Shown here: positions 35,331 through 47,129 of the stretch, piece after piece | How the letters are laid out: each line of letters starts with the position of its first letter | Numbering within the stretch: the stretch's first letter is position 1 | Origin: Dastarcus helophoroides | Lineage: Eukaryota > Arthropoda > Insecta > Coleoptera > Bothrideridae | Length of the DNA: 64,000 nucleotides | Reading direction: 5' to 3' | NCBI GenBank assembly: GCA_028583605.1 | Contig: CM053333.1 | Span: forward strand, 32,395,551 to 32,459,550 | The notes under the pieces: generated by a model | Told to the model about the DNA's origin: nothing | What the model saw: the letters and a program-made list of their open reading frames with translations, nothing else | The model's database searches: none | Made by a program: the position numbers and the translations under genes

Positions 35331-35971
35331 CAGAGACTAAATAGACTGAACCTAACACGGTAAGCAGTGAAGGCAGTTGGAAGCCTGGCGAAAGCCTAGC
35401 TCCATCTAGCTCGCAATGTCCTCTTATTATCTGACAGACCTTTGCGAAGATAACATCGGTTTTTTTTAAAGAAAATGGGCTGTAAATATGGGGAAGTGTA
35501 TTGTGGATCATTGTTGAAACCTCAGTGAACACATTAGTGAAGGAAAATCAAGAGTTTCATTCTTTGGGTAGGTAAAAATAAAATATATAAATATTCAATT
35601 ATCGGCGTGCGCGCGTCGCCATTTCACTGCAATCATGACGTGTTTATAGCACCGGCTTAACAATATTGTACACAGGCGTCGCGTATTGAATGAAAATTAT
35701 TTTACTATTAAACCAAGATGTCTTTGAAAATAGTTCTCCTGAACTTTTACCAAAAAGCACTTATAAAAATTATCCTATTGGTCCAAAAGCCCCTAACTCT
35801 AAAGTTTCATCTAAATCGTTAGAACCGTTACGCGGCAAGTTTCGTATTTATAAATTTTACTTAATCCGACCATATCAAAGAGTAGTGGAATGCACCTCCC
35901 CACTTCCCCGAATTTTAGCTTCAACTGTACGCATGAGACAACATTGAAACGTTCAGTCTATTTAGTCTCTG
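35331..35971. mobile_element. hAT-like non-autonomous element, 641 bp
   Basis: The ends are perfect 21-bp inverted repeats beginning CAGAGACTAAATAGACTGAA. Both sides carry TTGATACC (35323-35330 and 35972-35979), an exact 8-bp target duplication as produced by hAT transposases. No transposase remnant is seen inside, so it is a MITE-like deletion derivative moved in trans. The 85-codon frame at 35690-35947 is not recognised. Confidence 0.9.
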
Positions 35972-35979
35972 TTGATACC

Positions 35980-36350
35980 CCTTGAAACTCCATGTAATTT
36001 TAGTATATCTTCTTCTGGACTCAATTAAACCGAGTAAATGTTCAAAACATGTTTCGTCCATTCTTAAAAACGTTCACAGCGGCCCCACAATTACCTTCTA
36101 GAAGTTCCTAATTCATTAGATTTCAACCGCCTTCTCTATAATCGAAGTCTCGCTCATTAACGTATATTTATATATAATAAGCAGCTACTGCTATAAAATA
36201 TAAAGGTGCTCATCGTTTCTCTGTAATTGTCACCTGTGCGAGATTCCGATCTGAAAAAAAAAATTAGTTTCATAACACATAAACTCCAAAATTGACAGAT
36301 CAAAAATTTAAACAAAAACAAAAGTTCGTAGAAGGCAAAAAGTAATAAGT
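35980..36350. other. Intergenic sequence, nothing recognised
   Basis: AT-rich sequence between two MITE-like elements, with no feature. Confidence 0.5.
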
Positions 36351-36630
36351 CTTATTCTCTCCGCAAGTGAGCATTGCGTGTATTAGAAAAGAAAAAACGC
36401 TGGCACAATTCTGTCAGGCCGACAGGTGTCAATTCGATATGCGCCGCCGCAGGGAGATGCGTAGAGACGTGAAATTGTAGGTTCGCGTTTCGCTCAAGGC
36501 GAGTCTTTATTGCCGTTATCTCTCTCATCTCGCGCGGCGTATTTCGAATTGACGCCTGTCGGCCTGTCAGAATTTTGCCAGCGTTTCTTCTCTTCTGATA
36601 TAAGCAATTTTCGCTTACGGGGAGAATAAG
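36351..36630. mobile_element. MITE-like inverted-repeat element, 280 bp
   Basis: Arms of roughly 105 bases face each other. The left has CTTATTCTC, AAACGCTGGCA, TCTGTCAGGCCGACAG and GTCAATTCGA. The right has TCGAATTGACGCCTGTCGGC, CTGTCAG, GCCAGCGTTTCTTC and GAGAATAAG. They enclose a ~70-base loop. The flanks do not give a clear target duplication. It is GC-richer than its surroundings, and the minus-strand open frame across it is incidental. Confidence 0.8.
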
Positions 36631-36840
36631 AATAATAATAATCAAAAACTGTTTAGAAAATTGTCAACAAACCATAAAAATTTAAAAATTTCCAAACTGG
36701 GCCGAAGAAATGTTAAATAAATTGAAAAAAACAAAAAAAATAATAATCAAATTAAAACCAAATTTAAACAATTATAGTATACACATTTTCGCATATTCAA
36801 TTTAACTTCAGAGGTAGGGTTAGATTATCAGGCCAGTTTA

Positions 36841-36930
36841 GCTTACAAAATTGTAAGCTTCAGTGGTCCAGTAGTCTAAAATTTCTACTATGCGTGGCAG
36901 GGTTCAAGGTTCGAAACTCGCTGCCGATGT
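36841..36930 (+). mobile_element. tRNA-derived SINE-like fragment (tentative)
   Basis: GTGGTCCAGTAG (36863) resembles a pol III A box, and GGTTCGAAACT (36908) is close to the B-box consensus. The ~45-base spacing is plausible for a tRNA head. GGCAG and CTGCC flank the B box. No poly(A) tail or target duplication was found, and the cloverleaf is incomplete, so it is not a functional tRNA. A perfect hairpin, GCTTACAAAATTGTAAGC, precedes it. Confidence 0.4.
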
Positions 36931-39710
36931 CACGCGTTTTTAATTCTACTGCGGGATCTATTCAATAGATACATGTACCTACGAGACACTAGAGCTTGTC
37001 GGTAGTTTAAATTAACGTTACTAGTAACGCGAAACCCTATATTTACTAGCTCATGACACCTAAAGAAGTCTTCACTTCAAGAAAACGTCAATGTTATAAG
37101 AAATATCTCTAGAACTTTCAAGATGGAAGCATTTTCGAAAATAAAATGTCAAAACTTTTAGAAAATTTAGAGTTGTTTAGGGAAAGTGGTAAAATTTAAC
37201 TCAAATTTTGAGAATAATCTCGAAATTTTGACAAAAAGAGGTTGCTGAAGAACAAGTGATTGGTGAGGACACCATTATTTGGATAAATTCGGTATCTACC
37301 CCAGAAATAATGCGCATATTATGAGGCGTATTTTAACGGCGCGGCTTTCGGAATCATCGGCTTTATTCAAATTACGGAGGCTGGAAACCGCACGCGTTGA
37401 CATACACCATTGTCGTCTATATATAGAGCGAGATAAAAAAAACCTTCACAATATTTAGCGGATTTGCCTTAGAACAAGCAACAAAGTCGTTCCATATTTT
37501 GTTCAAAGATACTTTCGTAGAAGACAAATGGTTCTCGGTTATTTTATTTTGACAAGCATGTGTACAGCGTCTCTCAAAGAAGAATGTATCTTATTTTTGT
37601 CTGAAAAGCAGAAACGCCACCAGTTTATTTACGCGGGCACTAAAAGTCAGACAAACGCTTAAGGAATGTCAGAATTAAATTAAGTAAACGCCGTTCAGCT
37701 TAGAAATATTGATCTGGTGACCAATTTAAGTGTCGTTATTATATGAAAAACTGCTTTCCACTATTGTGGTTAGATAGATATAGTTAGATATATGTAGTTA
37801 GATAGAATAACGGAATGTGAAATTTCCCAGCAAAAAATGTGGTGATAAAAAGCAAAAGATCTTATGTTACAAGCTAGGAATCGTGGCTCCAGTGGTAACC
37901 TGCACCTCTATCTTGCGCATCAGCAGAGTCTAAGCGTCTAAAACAAAAATGTCTAAGATTAGATCTTTTGATGGCAAGAAAAGTGACAGAAAAAATCAAC
38001 ACGAAATTCGGGACCAAAATGAGCGCTAGGTAGTTTTCAAGTTGCTCTCGTTCGGGTATTTGCAGAAAAAACTTTCCATATTAAGTTAAATGAAAGGAAT
38101 ACATCTTGCTGGGTAATTGTATAAAAATTAAGTCTAATTTATCAAACAGCAGCAAGCTGAACGTACGCATCATTAAAAATGTGAAAAATAGCGCCGAGGA
38201 ATCCGTATGACAAATGTTTAAGTAAACAGGCGAACGCCCTATAAGCACTTCCTAAATATTTGTCAAGAATGCAGCTTCGAGTTTAGAACCCTCTTTTGTA
38301 ATTTATGCGGCAGAACGTCAAGTAAGATTTAGACATTTCATGCAGTCTGTTGTTACTAAAAATTGTCAAAACATTTACCGCAACGTAGAAAAATAACTCG
38401 AGTATATATTTAGCGCCCATCTATTTTAAGAGATCATTATGCATTCCGTCCGCTGTGAAATTAAAGGGGATACCCCAAAAATGCCCTAAATGTAAACAAA
38501 TTTTTAAATGATATGAGCACCCTTGGGCACGAGGTCGTATTTTTATTATCTTTGATCAAAACATTCAGTAAAAATAAAGTAATTTTGGTCTGTGTCTAGA
38601 AAAATATTAGCTTCTTGGAATTGCCAAATATGGATCGTCAGAATTTTAATAAAATTATGCACCCCACCCCCCTTACAAAATGAAAATATTTTATTCACGA
38701 AGCACATACGACCAATATTTATTTCGAAATTTCAAGATATTTACATTTTTTAATTCGAGTTCGAAGTTCACATTTGAGAAAAGTCACATTTCGAGAAAAA
38801 ATCGAACTATAGTTCTCTAACTTCGACTTGTTTTTTCGAAATTACAACATTTACATGTTAATTAGCATAAATATTTATATGTAGATATTATATATAGCAA
38901 ATAAGTACAAGCACAATCTTACCAAGTTTATAATATAACAAAAACTCAAAAATTGCCCAAAAAAACTATTTTTAATTCGACTCTACCCAAAGCAAATAAT
39001 CTGCCTTAATTTAATTCACCCCAAACACGTTTTAAATGATACGGCAAAAATGCTAAGCCCTCGCGTAGTCATTTATCGAAAACCATTCTGCCAGCTCAAT
39101 CAGCGGTTTAAATTTGTCGTTTTTTTTTTGTCTCTCGTGCCCTGTTCGCGATTTTTCAACACACCGGCTTTTATTTAAAGTTTGCGGCCGAATATAAACC
39201 AGTTGCATCTATCATTTTAGAATTTCCGACCTTTTGTTCCGCTCCGCGGACGTGCATCATGTAAACAATCTGTATCACCCGCAATATGTCCGAAATGGAA
39301 TACGGAATAGAATTGGAGATTCCTGGACTTACGTTTACGTCCAACTTTGCGATAAATACTACCCGAGTCAAGTCAGAGTTGTCACATTCATAATACTAAA
39401 TTCCTGTAAATGTAGATTCGATCGAAAATAAAGCGGGATTAATACGGTGGAAATTTAACTGTCTTGTGCTAAAACTTTTCTAGTAGTTTGCGTTTAATTC
39501 GAGGGTGTTATTTAACAATAACGAAATTTATGTGAAGTTCAATTTGACCTAGTCCATAGGGTTTAATCAGTTAATACGATCACTGGATTCTTGGATATTC
39601 TAATAGAATTTTATACAACGATAATTTAATGATAGTAGTTTACATACGAGTTTGAGAATTACGTGAGCCGTAGACGAGTATCGTAATAGTCGTTTTTTTT
39701 TAAGTCGGAA
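36931..39710. other. Intergenic region, nothing firmly recognised
   Basis: Mixed AT-rich sequence. A TAGATA-type short repeat lies at 37770-37805. An A-box-like TGGCTCCAGTGGTAA lies at ~37889 without a B box. Short satellite-like words occur at 37130-37230 and 38700-38860. No gene is supported. Confidence 0.5.
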
Positions 39711-39910
39711 TCGTCTTGCCTCGTTTCGTCTCTCCTAGTCTCGCTGCGTCACGCCTCGTCTCGTATCGCCTCGTCTCGTATTGTCTCGTCTCGTATCGCC
39801 TCGACTCGTATCGCCTCGACTCGTATCGCCTCGTCTCGTATCGCCTCGTCTCGTATCGGCTCGTCTCGTATCGCCTCGTCTCGTTCTATCTAATCTCATC
39901 TCGACGCATT
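39711..39910. repeat. 15-bp minisatellite (TCGTCTCGTATCGCC)n
   Basis: About ten copies of TCGTCTCGTATCGCC with substitutions such as CTCGAC for CTCGTC. Because the unit is a multiple of three, the + strand stays open as a Ser/Tyr/Arg/Leu/Val repeat peptide for ~60 codons. I see no evidence that it is translated. Confidence 0.93.
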
Positions 39911-40149
39911 CCGTTTAGTCTAGAGACTGCAATCCCGGTATATATTTTCAATCCCGTTATTTGCCATTCACGCACGACTTGCATAAAATTTCAAAAAGCA
40001 CTTTTTTAATCATCAGTTTTACATTTAGACCACAAACCAAATTAGAAAAATGGCGTCAGGTTGTGAAGGGAGCTGTCTTTAGTCATCAACTATCTCGCCA
40101 GATCCTATCAAGAGCTATCTGGTCCAGCGAACTTCGTACCGCCACAGAA

Positions 40150-40297
40150 CTAGGGATGCAAACGATAGTTCGATGTTTTGAAAACATCGATGTATTGTTT
40201 GTAAACATCAATGTTTCCACATCGATGGTAATGCGTAAAAAATATCGATACTTCGTCCAGTTTATAAACGATGTTTGAAAAATTGATCTATCGCATC
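40150..40297. mobile_element. Small element rich in ATCGATG, 148 bp
   Basis: GCCACAGAA lies on both sides (40141-40149 and 40298-40306), giving an 8-9 bp target duplication. The left end is CTAGGGATGCAAACGATAG. The right end on the minus strand begins GATGCGATAGATC, a partial inverted repeat. The interior repeats ACATCGATG and AACATCAATG. The duplication length suggests hAT. Confidence 0.6.
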
Positions 40298-40436
40298 GCC
40301 ACAGAATTATGTGTTGCATAAAATTGATAGGACAATCGATAACACAATTTCGTAAATAGTCACCCGATGACAGCAATGTATATTTACAAAATTGATGTCA
40401 AATTGGTATGCCGCAGGTATACAATACAATTTTTTG

Positions 40437-41405
40437 AAAATCCACTGTTTAGCTATTTTAATTTCGCAATCTACAAACAAGGGCAAATTTTCAAAAAAAA
40501 ATGAAAATTTTAAGAAAAGTTTTTTAAGTATTAACTTAGAAAACTTGAAAACATTAAATGCATTTGTTAATATTTCGATTTTAAATTCACAAATATTTAT
40601 TATTTATTTAGTCTTTGTTATTTTAAATTTTCGGTTAAAAAAAAAAGTTCTTATCTTGAGCAAAATTTCTAGTTTAAACTTCAGATTTTCAGTTGCTTTA
40701 AGACAACTTTTTTTTTCCTAAATTAACTTTTTTAGAACTTTTAATTTTCATATTTCGTATTTTAATTCAAAACTAATAAAAAAAAGTCGAAATTTTCAGA
40801 AAAAAGATGAACATTTTTAGAAATAGATCAGTTTTGGAGTCAAAAACAAAAATTTCTAAAAGTTTAATGGAACGGACTGATCCTTGGTTATCTTCAAAAA
40901 TTGAATTTTTAGAAATAGACCAATTTTTGAGTCAAAAACAAAAATTTCCAAATCAAAACCAAAACAGGGTTCTCAAAATTTCGACTCGAATTTCCAAATT
41001 AGTAATTTTCTAGAAGTCGTCAATTTTTAAGCAAAAAAATCTGAATAGCTGTGCCGTGCTTTACTTGAAAACTGCATGTTTTTGTAATTTCAGATTTTTC
41101 TCAAAATCTCAAATTTTTTTCTAAAATTTTATATTGTACCAAAGTCCCAAATTTTATTTTTGTAAATTTTAGGTTTTTCTCGAAAGTTGATTTTTTTTTT
41201 AAATTTGAACCATAATTTTAACCTTCAAACGTAATCTTTGGTTTTAAAAACTTTTTTAAACTTCGAATTTGCACTGTTTTGAAAACCTTAACTTTTTATT
41301 GAAAATTTTAACTCTTTATGAAGATGTCCATACTTTTCAAAATTTTGATTACTAAACATTTTAATATTTTCCCAAATTTCGTTTGTTTCTAAATTTCAAT
41401 TTTTC
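40437..41405 (-). repeat. Inverted dispersed duplication, copy B
   Basis: Reverse complement of 17566-18672. It lacks the foldback hairpin except for one arm tip at 40868-40905. A ~44-base direct repeat (TTTTTAGAAATAGA...CAAAAACAAAAATTTC) at about 40813-40857 and 40906-40950 flanks that tip. Confidence 0.8.
40868..40905 (+). mobile_element. Foldback-like repeat, copy 9 (arm tip only)
   Basis: GGAACGGACTGATCCTTGG and TTATCTTCAAAAATTGAA, matching the outer arm of copies 6 and 10. It lies in the duplicated block at the position corresponding to copy 2. Confidence 0.75.
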
Positions 41406-42479
41406 GAAAATTTGAAATTCTTTGAAAATTTTGTTTTTTTAAAAAATTCAAACTCTTTTTGAATATTTTGACTTTCTTTTTGAAAGTTAGTAATTCTCGA
41501 AAAATTTTCAAATTCGTTATTCTCTGAAAACTTTGCTTTTTTTAAATTCCGACTTTTCTAAAGTGTAGCATTTAAAAAAAATCTAGTCTGACTCTAAAAA
41601 GTTCGAGTTTTTTCAAAATTTTGACGTTCATTTTGAAAATTTTAAATTTAAAGTCAATTTTTTTGAAAATTTAAATTTTTTATGAAAATTTCAGCATTTT
41701 CATTTCTTTTTTCAACATTTAATTTCCTTAAAATTTTCATTTTCTGAACGTTTCGCTTTTTGATAAAAACTCTATTTTTTAAAAATTTTGGCGTTTTTTT
41801 AAATAGCCGATTCATTTTTTTGAAAATTTTGACTTTAATTCAACATTTTTTCTTTTTTAAAAATTTGGATTTTTTCAAATCCCAAAATTCTTTCAAAATT
41901 TCACTTATTTGTAAAATTTTTAACTATTTCTCAAATTTCGATTTTTTTTTTAATTTTTGAAAATCCTGACTGTCGGAATTAATTTTTTTTTATTAAATTG
42001 GAACAACTTTTAATAAAAGAATTTAAATTTTTCTTGAAGATTTCAGCATCTTTTGAAATTTTCTAATTTTTTAATAATATTTTCACTTTTTCAATTCTCG
42101 ACCTAATTTCAAAGTTTTTAAATTTTTGACTATTTTTCAAAATTTCAGCCTTTTCTAAAAATCTTTATTTTGTTCAAAATTATAAGTTATTTTCGAATTA
42201 AATTAGAACGACGTCAAAAAGTTCATCTTTTTTATGGAAATATCAATTTTTTCAAATCATTTTCAAAGTTTTGTCTTGAAATTATTTGCAATTTTTCAAA
42301 ATTGCAACTCTTTTTAAAATACCGAATTTTCCGAATTTCCAAATTTTTGAAAATCTTTTCATTGAAAATATTTAATTTGGCGATAATGTCAATATTTTTG
42401 TAAATTTTCGACGACTACTAAATTTTAATTCAAATTTCGCCTTTTAAAATTCCGACTTTTTGGAAAATTTGAAAATTTC
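41406..42479. repeat. T-rich satellite-like degenerate repeat
   Basis: TTTTTTGAAAATTTTGAC and TTTCAAAATTTC words dominate on the + strand. Open frames at 41760-41960 and 42170-42403 are Phe/Ile/Lys-rich artefacts. Confidence 0.7.
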
Positions 42480-42770
42480 ACACTTAAGAACCAGAAGAAT
42501 AACTGTGACATTACAAATAAGCCAAAAATCGGTTTCATGATTGTTGTGTAAAAACAAGTTTCATCCGTATCACACCTAGCTAGTGCAAGAACTCAATCAA
42601 GCTGACTAACAATCGATGCAGTTGTGTGAATGGACGTTACATAATCTGCAGGAACAAAATGACCGTTTCGGACATTGTACTATTTACCGACGAATGTACA
42701 AACATTTTTTAAGAACCGCTTCGTGGGAAGGGAACGATACACCACGATACTGAAAATCATCATTGGATTT
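42480..42770 (+). pseudogene. Transposase fragment, inverted relative of neighbour
   Basis: Broken frames read HLRTRRITVTLQISQKSVS, KNKFHPY, LVQELNQAD, LCEWTLHNLQEQN and FLRTASWEG. These correspond to the middle of the minus-strand transposase at 42873-43930 (LQISQTSVSRILRKNKFHPY, LVQELNQADFNNRMQFCEW, FIRTASWEV). Several stops interrupt it. It lies head-on to that gene, so the two form a partial inverted pair from two insertions or a rearrangement. Confidence 0.85.
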
Positions 42771-42872
42771 CAGTGTAAAGCATTAAATAAAGTAAATAAA
42801 CAATAAACAAACCGTCAACAGTAAGTTGCAACAAATATTAAGAAGAATACATAAACAATGGTTATAATAACA

Positions 42873-43930
42873 TTAAATTAAATGTTCAACATAACCACCA
42901 GCTTCACGATGGCAAATGCGCAGTCTCTGTAGCAAAGAATTGTTCACATCCACCAAGACGTTTTCATTAATATTTTGGAAAGCAACACGAACCCGGTCCA
43001 TCATGTCTTCTCGGGTAGTTGGTGGTTCCTGGTACACAACTTGCTTAACATGACCCCACAAGAAAAAGTCTGGCTTAGTTAAATCCGGTGATCTTGCGGG
43101 CCATGCCACTGGACCTCCTCTTCCTATCCACTTGTTAGGGAATTGTGTATTGAGGAACTCCCTTACATCCCTTCCATAATGTGCCGGTGCCCCATCATGT
43201 TGGAACCACATTTGCCGCACGACAGCAAGAGGCAAATTGTCTATCATTTCGGGCAATTGATTTTGCAAACAATGCAAGTAATTGTTGACATTCAAATGTT
43301 CATTGAAGAAGTGTGGTCCGACAACAAATCTTCCTATGACACCACCCCAAACATTCAGAGACCACCTATGCTGATGGTCTAAGGGCCTTATGCAATGAGG
43401 ATTTTCAGTGTGGTAGTAATGGGAGTTGTGACTTCCCACGAAGCCGTTCTTATGAAATGTACATTCGTCGGTAAATAGTACATTGTCCAAAAAGTTTGTT
43501 GTTCTTGTAGTTTTCGTAACGCCCACTCACAAAACTGCATTCGGTTGTTGAAATCAGCTTGATTGAGTTCCTGTACTAGCTGGACACGATAAGGATGAAA
43601 CTTATTTTTACGCAAGATTCGTGAAACCGAGGTTTGACTTATTTGTAATTCCGTGCTTATTATTCTGGTACTTAAATGCGGATCTTGGACAACAGCAGCC
43701 GCTACTTAAACTTGGTTTTCTTCATGCGTCGTTGGTTTTCTACGCTCCTTTTTCTCGTATTTCGTACTACCAGTTCGCTCAAACCTCTCTCTCAATTTAG
43801 CGAATGCCGCTGAATTTGGATGTCTCCGATCAGCAAAGCGTTCGGCATAAATTCTTGAGGCAAGAAATGGATTTCTGTTAGCATTGCCCAAGGCGTAAAC
43901 CATATCGACCAATTCTTCTTGAGAAAACAT
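42873..43930 (-). pseudogene. Tc1/mariner-superfamily transposase, DD41D-type, disrupted
   Basis: It starts MFSQEELVDMVYALG with a helix-turn-helix N-terminus (RHPNSAAFAKLRERFERTGS). An in-frame TAA sits at 43706-43708. The same frame then gives LSTRIISTELQISQTSVSR, KNKFHPYRVQLVQELNQAD and CEWALRKLQEQ. Near 43510 the frame shifts to FLDNVLFTDECTFHKNG (first Asp), VRQMWFQHDGAPAHYG (second) and WPARSPDLTKPDFFLWG (third), ending EAGGYVEHLI. I count 41 residues between the last two Asp. That spacing fits the DD41D (rosa-like) group and separates it clearly from the D34D mariner at 31960. Only two disruptions are seen. Terminal inverted repeats were not found. Confidence 0.88.
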
Positions 43931-44482
43931 TGTTTTTCAGTACTAATACCAAGACCTCGCGACAACAAGGAGATAAACTGTCAGTTATTGCCGGACAAAC
44001 GAGACGAAACAAAACCGCGACATCCAGGGCTAACGCGATAATACGCAATTAATTAAAATTTTTACAAAATTCTAAATTTCTCAAAAATTATTGGACGGAG
44101 GTGGCAATACCTGGTACCAAAAAAAAAGTTAATTTAATTTCGCATCCGATAAGATAACCCAAGATAGGTGGTTCCATTTGAAAAAATTAAGTTATGCATG
44201 TTTGAGCTGAAGAATTGAATCGACGGATGTGAAGAAATTTAAGAAATCTTGCCAACAGCAAAGACGTAAACAAATACTCCATTTATTTCTTCCTGAATCC
44301 AAAACCGTATGCCACACAACTCTGAGTCATTGCGTTTGGAAAATATCATTAATGGCGTCAAGCTCCGAAATCGTCAAATTTAACCAACAAAATTAAATTA
44401 CGCGAAAACGGTTCAACTAAGGGCCTATGTCGTCTAAATAAATTCATATTCATTTTTAACAAGAAATCCAAAAATGTAAAAA
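43931..44482. other. Transposon flank and intergenic sequence
   Basis: Upstream of the transposase start the sequence is complex. The TTCCATTTGAAAAAATTAAG region at 44172 looks like a repeat edge but was not assigned. Confidence 0.35.
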
Positions 44483-44674
44483 TACATAGGGTGTTTTATT
44501 TAAAATAAGAAAGTTGTGTTCATTTCCGGTGCAACCGGAAGGCCGCCATATTTGGTAATAATTTTAGGTTGTGGAGAACTTTATTTCGAACAACTTTTAT
44601 TCGAAACATTTTTCGATATTTTGAACGATACGCCTACCAAAGACCGATTCCCGCTTAGTGACTCACCCTGTATA
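44483..44674. mobile_element. MITE-like element ending CACCCTGTATA
   Basis: The left end is TACATAGGGTGTTTTATTT. The right end on the minus strand is TATACAGGGTGAGTCACT, so AGGGTG ends are inverted and bordered by TA. The interior has TTCATTTCCGGTGCAACCGG and ACGATACGCCTACCAAAGA. I recall AGGGTG...CACCCTGTATA repeats as very common in insect genomes. An open frame across it is incidental. Confidence 0.6.
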
Positions 44675-47129
44675 ATTGAGGGCTATTTGTTGGAAGTTAA
44701 CTCGGACATGCAGAAAATTTACATTGGTATTCTTACGGCATCTTACTAGAAGAAATCTTTCAAGGCAAATTGAATGTGCAAAGTGGTCAGATCTCGTAAC
44801 TGGAGTTTACAGATGCAGCAAACGTACAAAAACAGTCCGCATAAAGTGTCAATCGATCGTTAAATGCGGCATCAACTTTCTGGACTTTCCCGATATTAAA
44901 TGACCTTTCTAAGGACCGATTTGGAATTTTTACTCGCTTTCTTCGATTTCGATTCGATACTTTGGAATAATATTAACACTGCAGATGCAGCCGTCATTGT
45001 AAAGTTCCGAGCATCTCTCTGTTTGTTCTGTAGGACCTCTATAATGGTTATTTCAGATTCGTGAAACTTCTCAAGGAAGCTTTTTGTTCCAGGTTTAGGG
45101 TCGTCCTAAAACTTTAAAACGCCAGCGTTTTAGCTCGGGAATATCCAACAACAATGAGGAACTATGCCATTCTGAAAACAAACGTCTTTTTGTATACTTG
45201 TTCGATGGGAAACATTAACACAAATAAATCATTGTAGCGGGTATACTAAAGATGAGTTGATTGAAGAAATAAGGGCACATCTGGATAAACAGTTCGAAAG
45301 GAAGTGACCGTTAAAGAGTCAGATGATGCTCTCGCGAAGTAATTTGAATTTAATCACATTTTGGGGCTTCTTTCGGGAGCCTTATGCATAATGTTGTAAG
45401 GAATATTGATCCCTTTTATCGGTTCGTTTTTAAATTTTATTGCGAACAAATTCGATGTTCAATGAAAATGAAATTATCTGCTCTTCCTTCTGCCTTTAAT
45501 ACTCTCTAATTCAGTCTTACATGAAATTCATATTAAAATAAGCCGCCTTTTTTATAGCTATCAGTTTATGATCTTTAATTGAGACTCTCTGTTGAAAACT
45601 GTGGATTTGTGGAAAATGAGCTTAATAGGTGCAAAGTATCATGTTACTACTCGTTATTCCCAACTGAGACACAGCGACGTATATTTATCATTTATCGTTC
45701 GAAATGTATAAGTAAACAAAATCGACGGGATATTTCAGATATAAAAAATGGCATTTAAATTGTCTTCTAAATTAATAACAATTCAGATAAAGTCTATTAA
45801 GATATGACTGTAACGAGCGCTTCCAAGCTAATTATTAAAAATTTCCAGCCAATGTTCCTTTGAAAAAACTCAATAATTAGACGCAGAGTTCAGGTTTCTG
45901 AAAAATGCTTTTAAGAAGCATCCATTAATCGCAGACAATATAATTGTACATCCTCAAGTGGGGGCTGTTTTCTTCTTAACAATAAAGCCACAATTCTGTG
46001 GACAGGCTCAACAAAATCCCGGGAAGTTTTCAGATCGGATTTAAGTAGGGTTCCAGTTTCTCATTGTCTTTCGAAAGTTTCTTAGTAAACGTTATGTTGC
46101 AGACTGACTTAAACAGCGGCATCATTCAAACAGGATGGAAGTTTCAGCTTTACCCCATATTATTTACCCCGAACTTTACACAACTTGTTTGGATGGTTAT
46201 TATAAATCTATATTTTAATTTCAACAGCTCAACTTCCTGCAATCAGTCAGGAAATTGATTCAGAACGAAAATATTAAGAAAACCGTTAAGTATAAACATA
46301 AAACAATGGGGAAAGGAGTCGAGTCTTGTCTTTAATTATAATTAATTTCCCGAAGGTGTACATGCTCAAACTTCACTTGACGGGATGTAAACATGTATCT
46401 TTGTAAATTGTTAAATTCGGCTTCAGCTTCAACAAAAAGGATCTTGTTCGGCAAGATGTATAGCTACAATTAGACATTTTTATGTCTCCGGCTAAAATTA
46501 TTTTACGCAGAGCCAAAATACTTTTATAAAATTAGAAAACAAAAGAAATAACCGTTAATGGCTTCAGCGTGACAGAAGTTATTGCCCAGACTGAGAAAAC
46601 TACTCCGTATCTTATTTCCACAATGATGCGAAACATCTACGCTGCAAAAAATGAAAACTATGTTTAAAAAACTTTCGACACATGCAATATTTTGCGAATA
46701 ATTTTCCCAAAGCAGTGCAACTGCGTTTCGCAGATCCTCTGAGTTTTTTTGTAAAAGAAAGTTTCCTTCGATAATAAGTACGAACACCTGTTTGTTTTTA
46801 ACAAAAATCGTACCCCTGTTCATATTATTTTTTTGAGTTTTTTTGTTCAGATACATTTTTATGAAATGATTAATTATTTTCAAACAGAGTTGTTTCAAAA
46901 AGAGTTTATGTCGCAAAAATGCACCCTATTATAGAAAACTACAATTAAAATTAGCGGTGCAATATATGGATTACTCCAGTGGTTCCTTGACTGTGAGCCG
47001 CGGTGTTCCACAAACGAGGACGTTTATGCACAAAGACGCTGCAAAAATATTTCAATTTTAGCGAACTTCGGCAACAGTAATTCAAAAGAACGAAGATAAA
47101 TCAGCTGACATATTCTCAATTCAAATTAA
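44675..47129. other. Intergenic region, nothing recognised
   Basis: About 2.4 kb of complex AT-rich sequence. The longest frame, 130 codons on the minus strand at 46524-46916, is rich in Phe, Asn and Lys. It has no domain I recognise. Confidence 0.45.

Noticed and set aside
37885..37960. Second tRNA-like or SINE head (TGGCTCCAGTGGTAA)
   Set aside because: Only an A-box-like word is present; no B box at the right distance.
39716..40009. 97-codon repeat protein
   Set aside because: The 15-bp minisatellite keeps the frame open; no start context, homology or signal supports expression.
46524..46916. 130-codon minus-strand gene
   Set aside because: AT-rich composition typical of random frames here, with no motif recognised.
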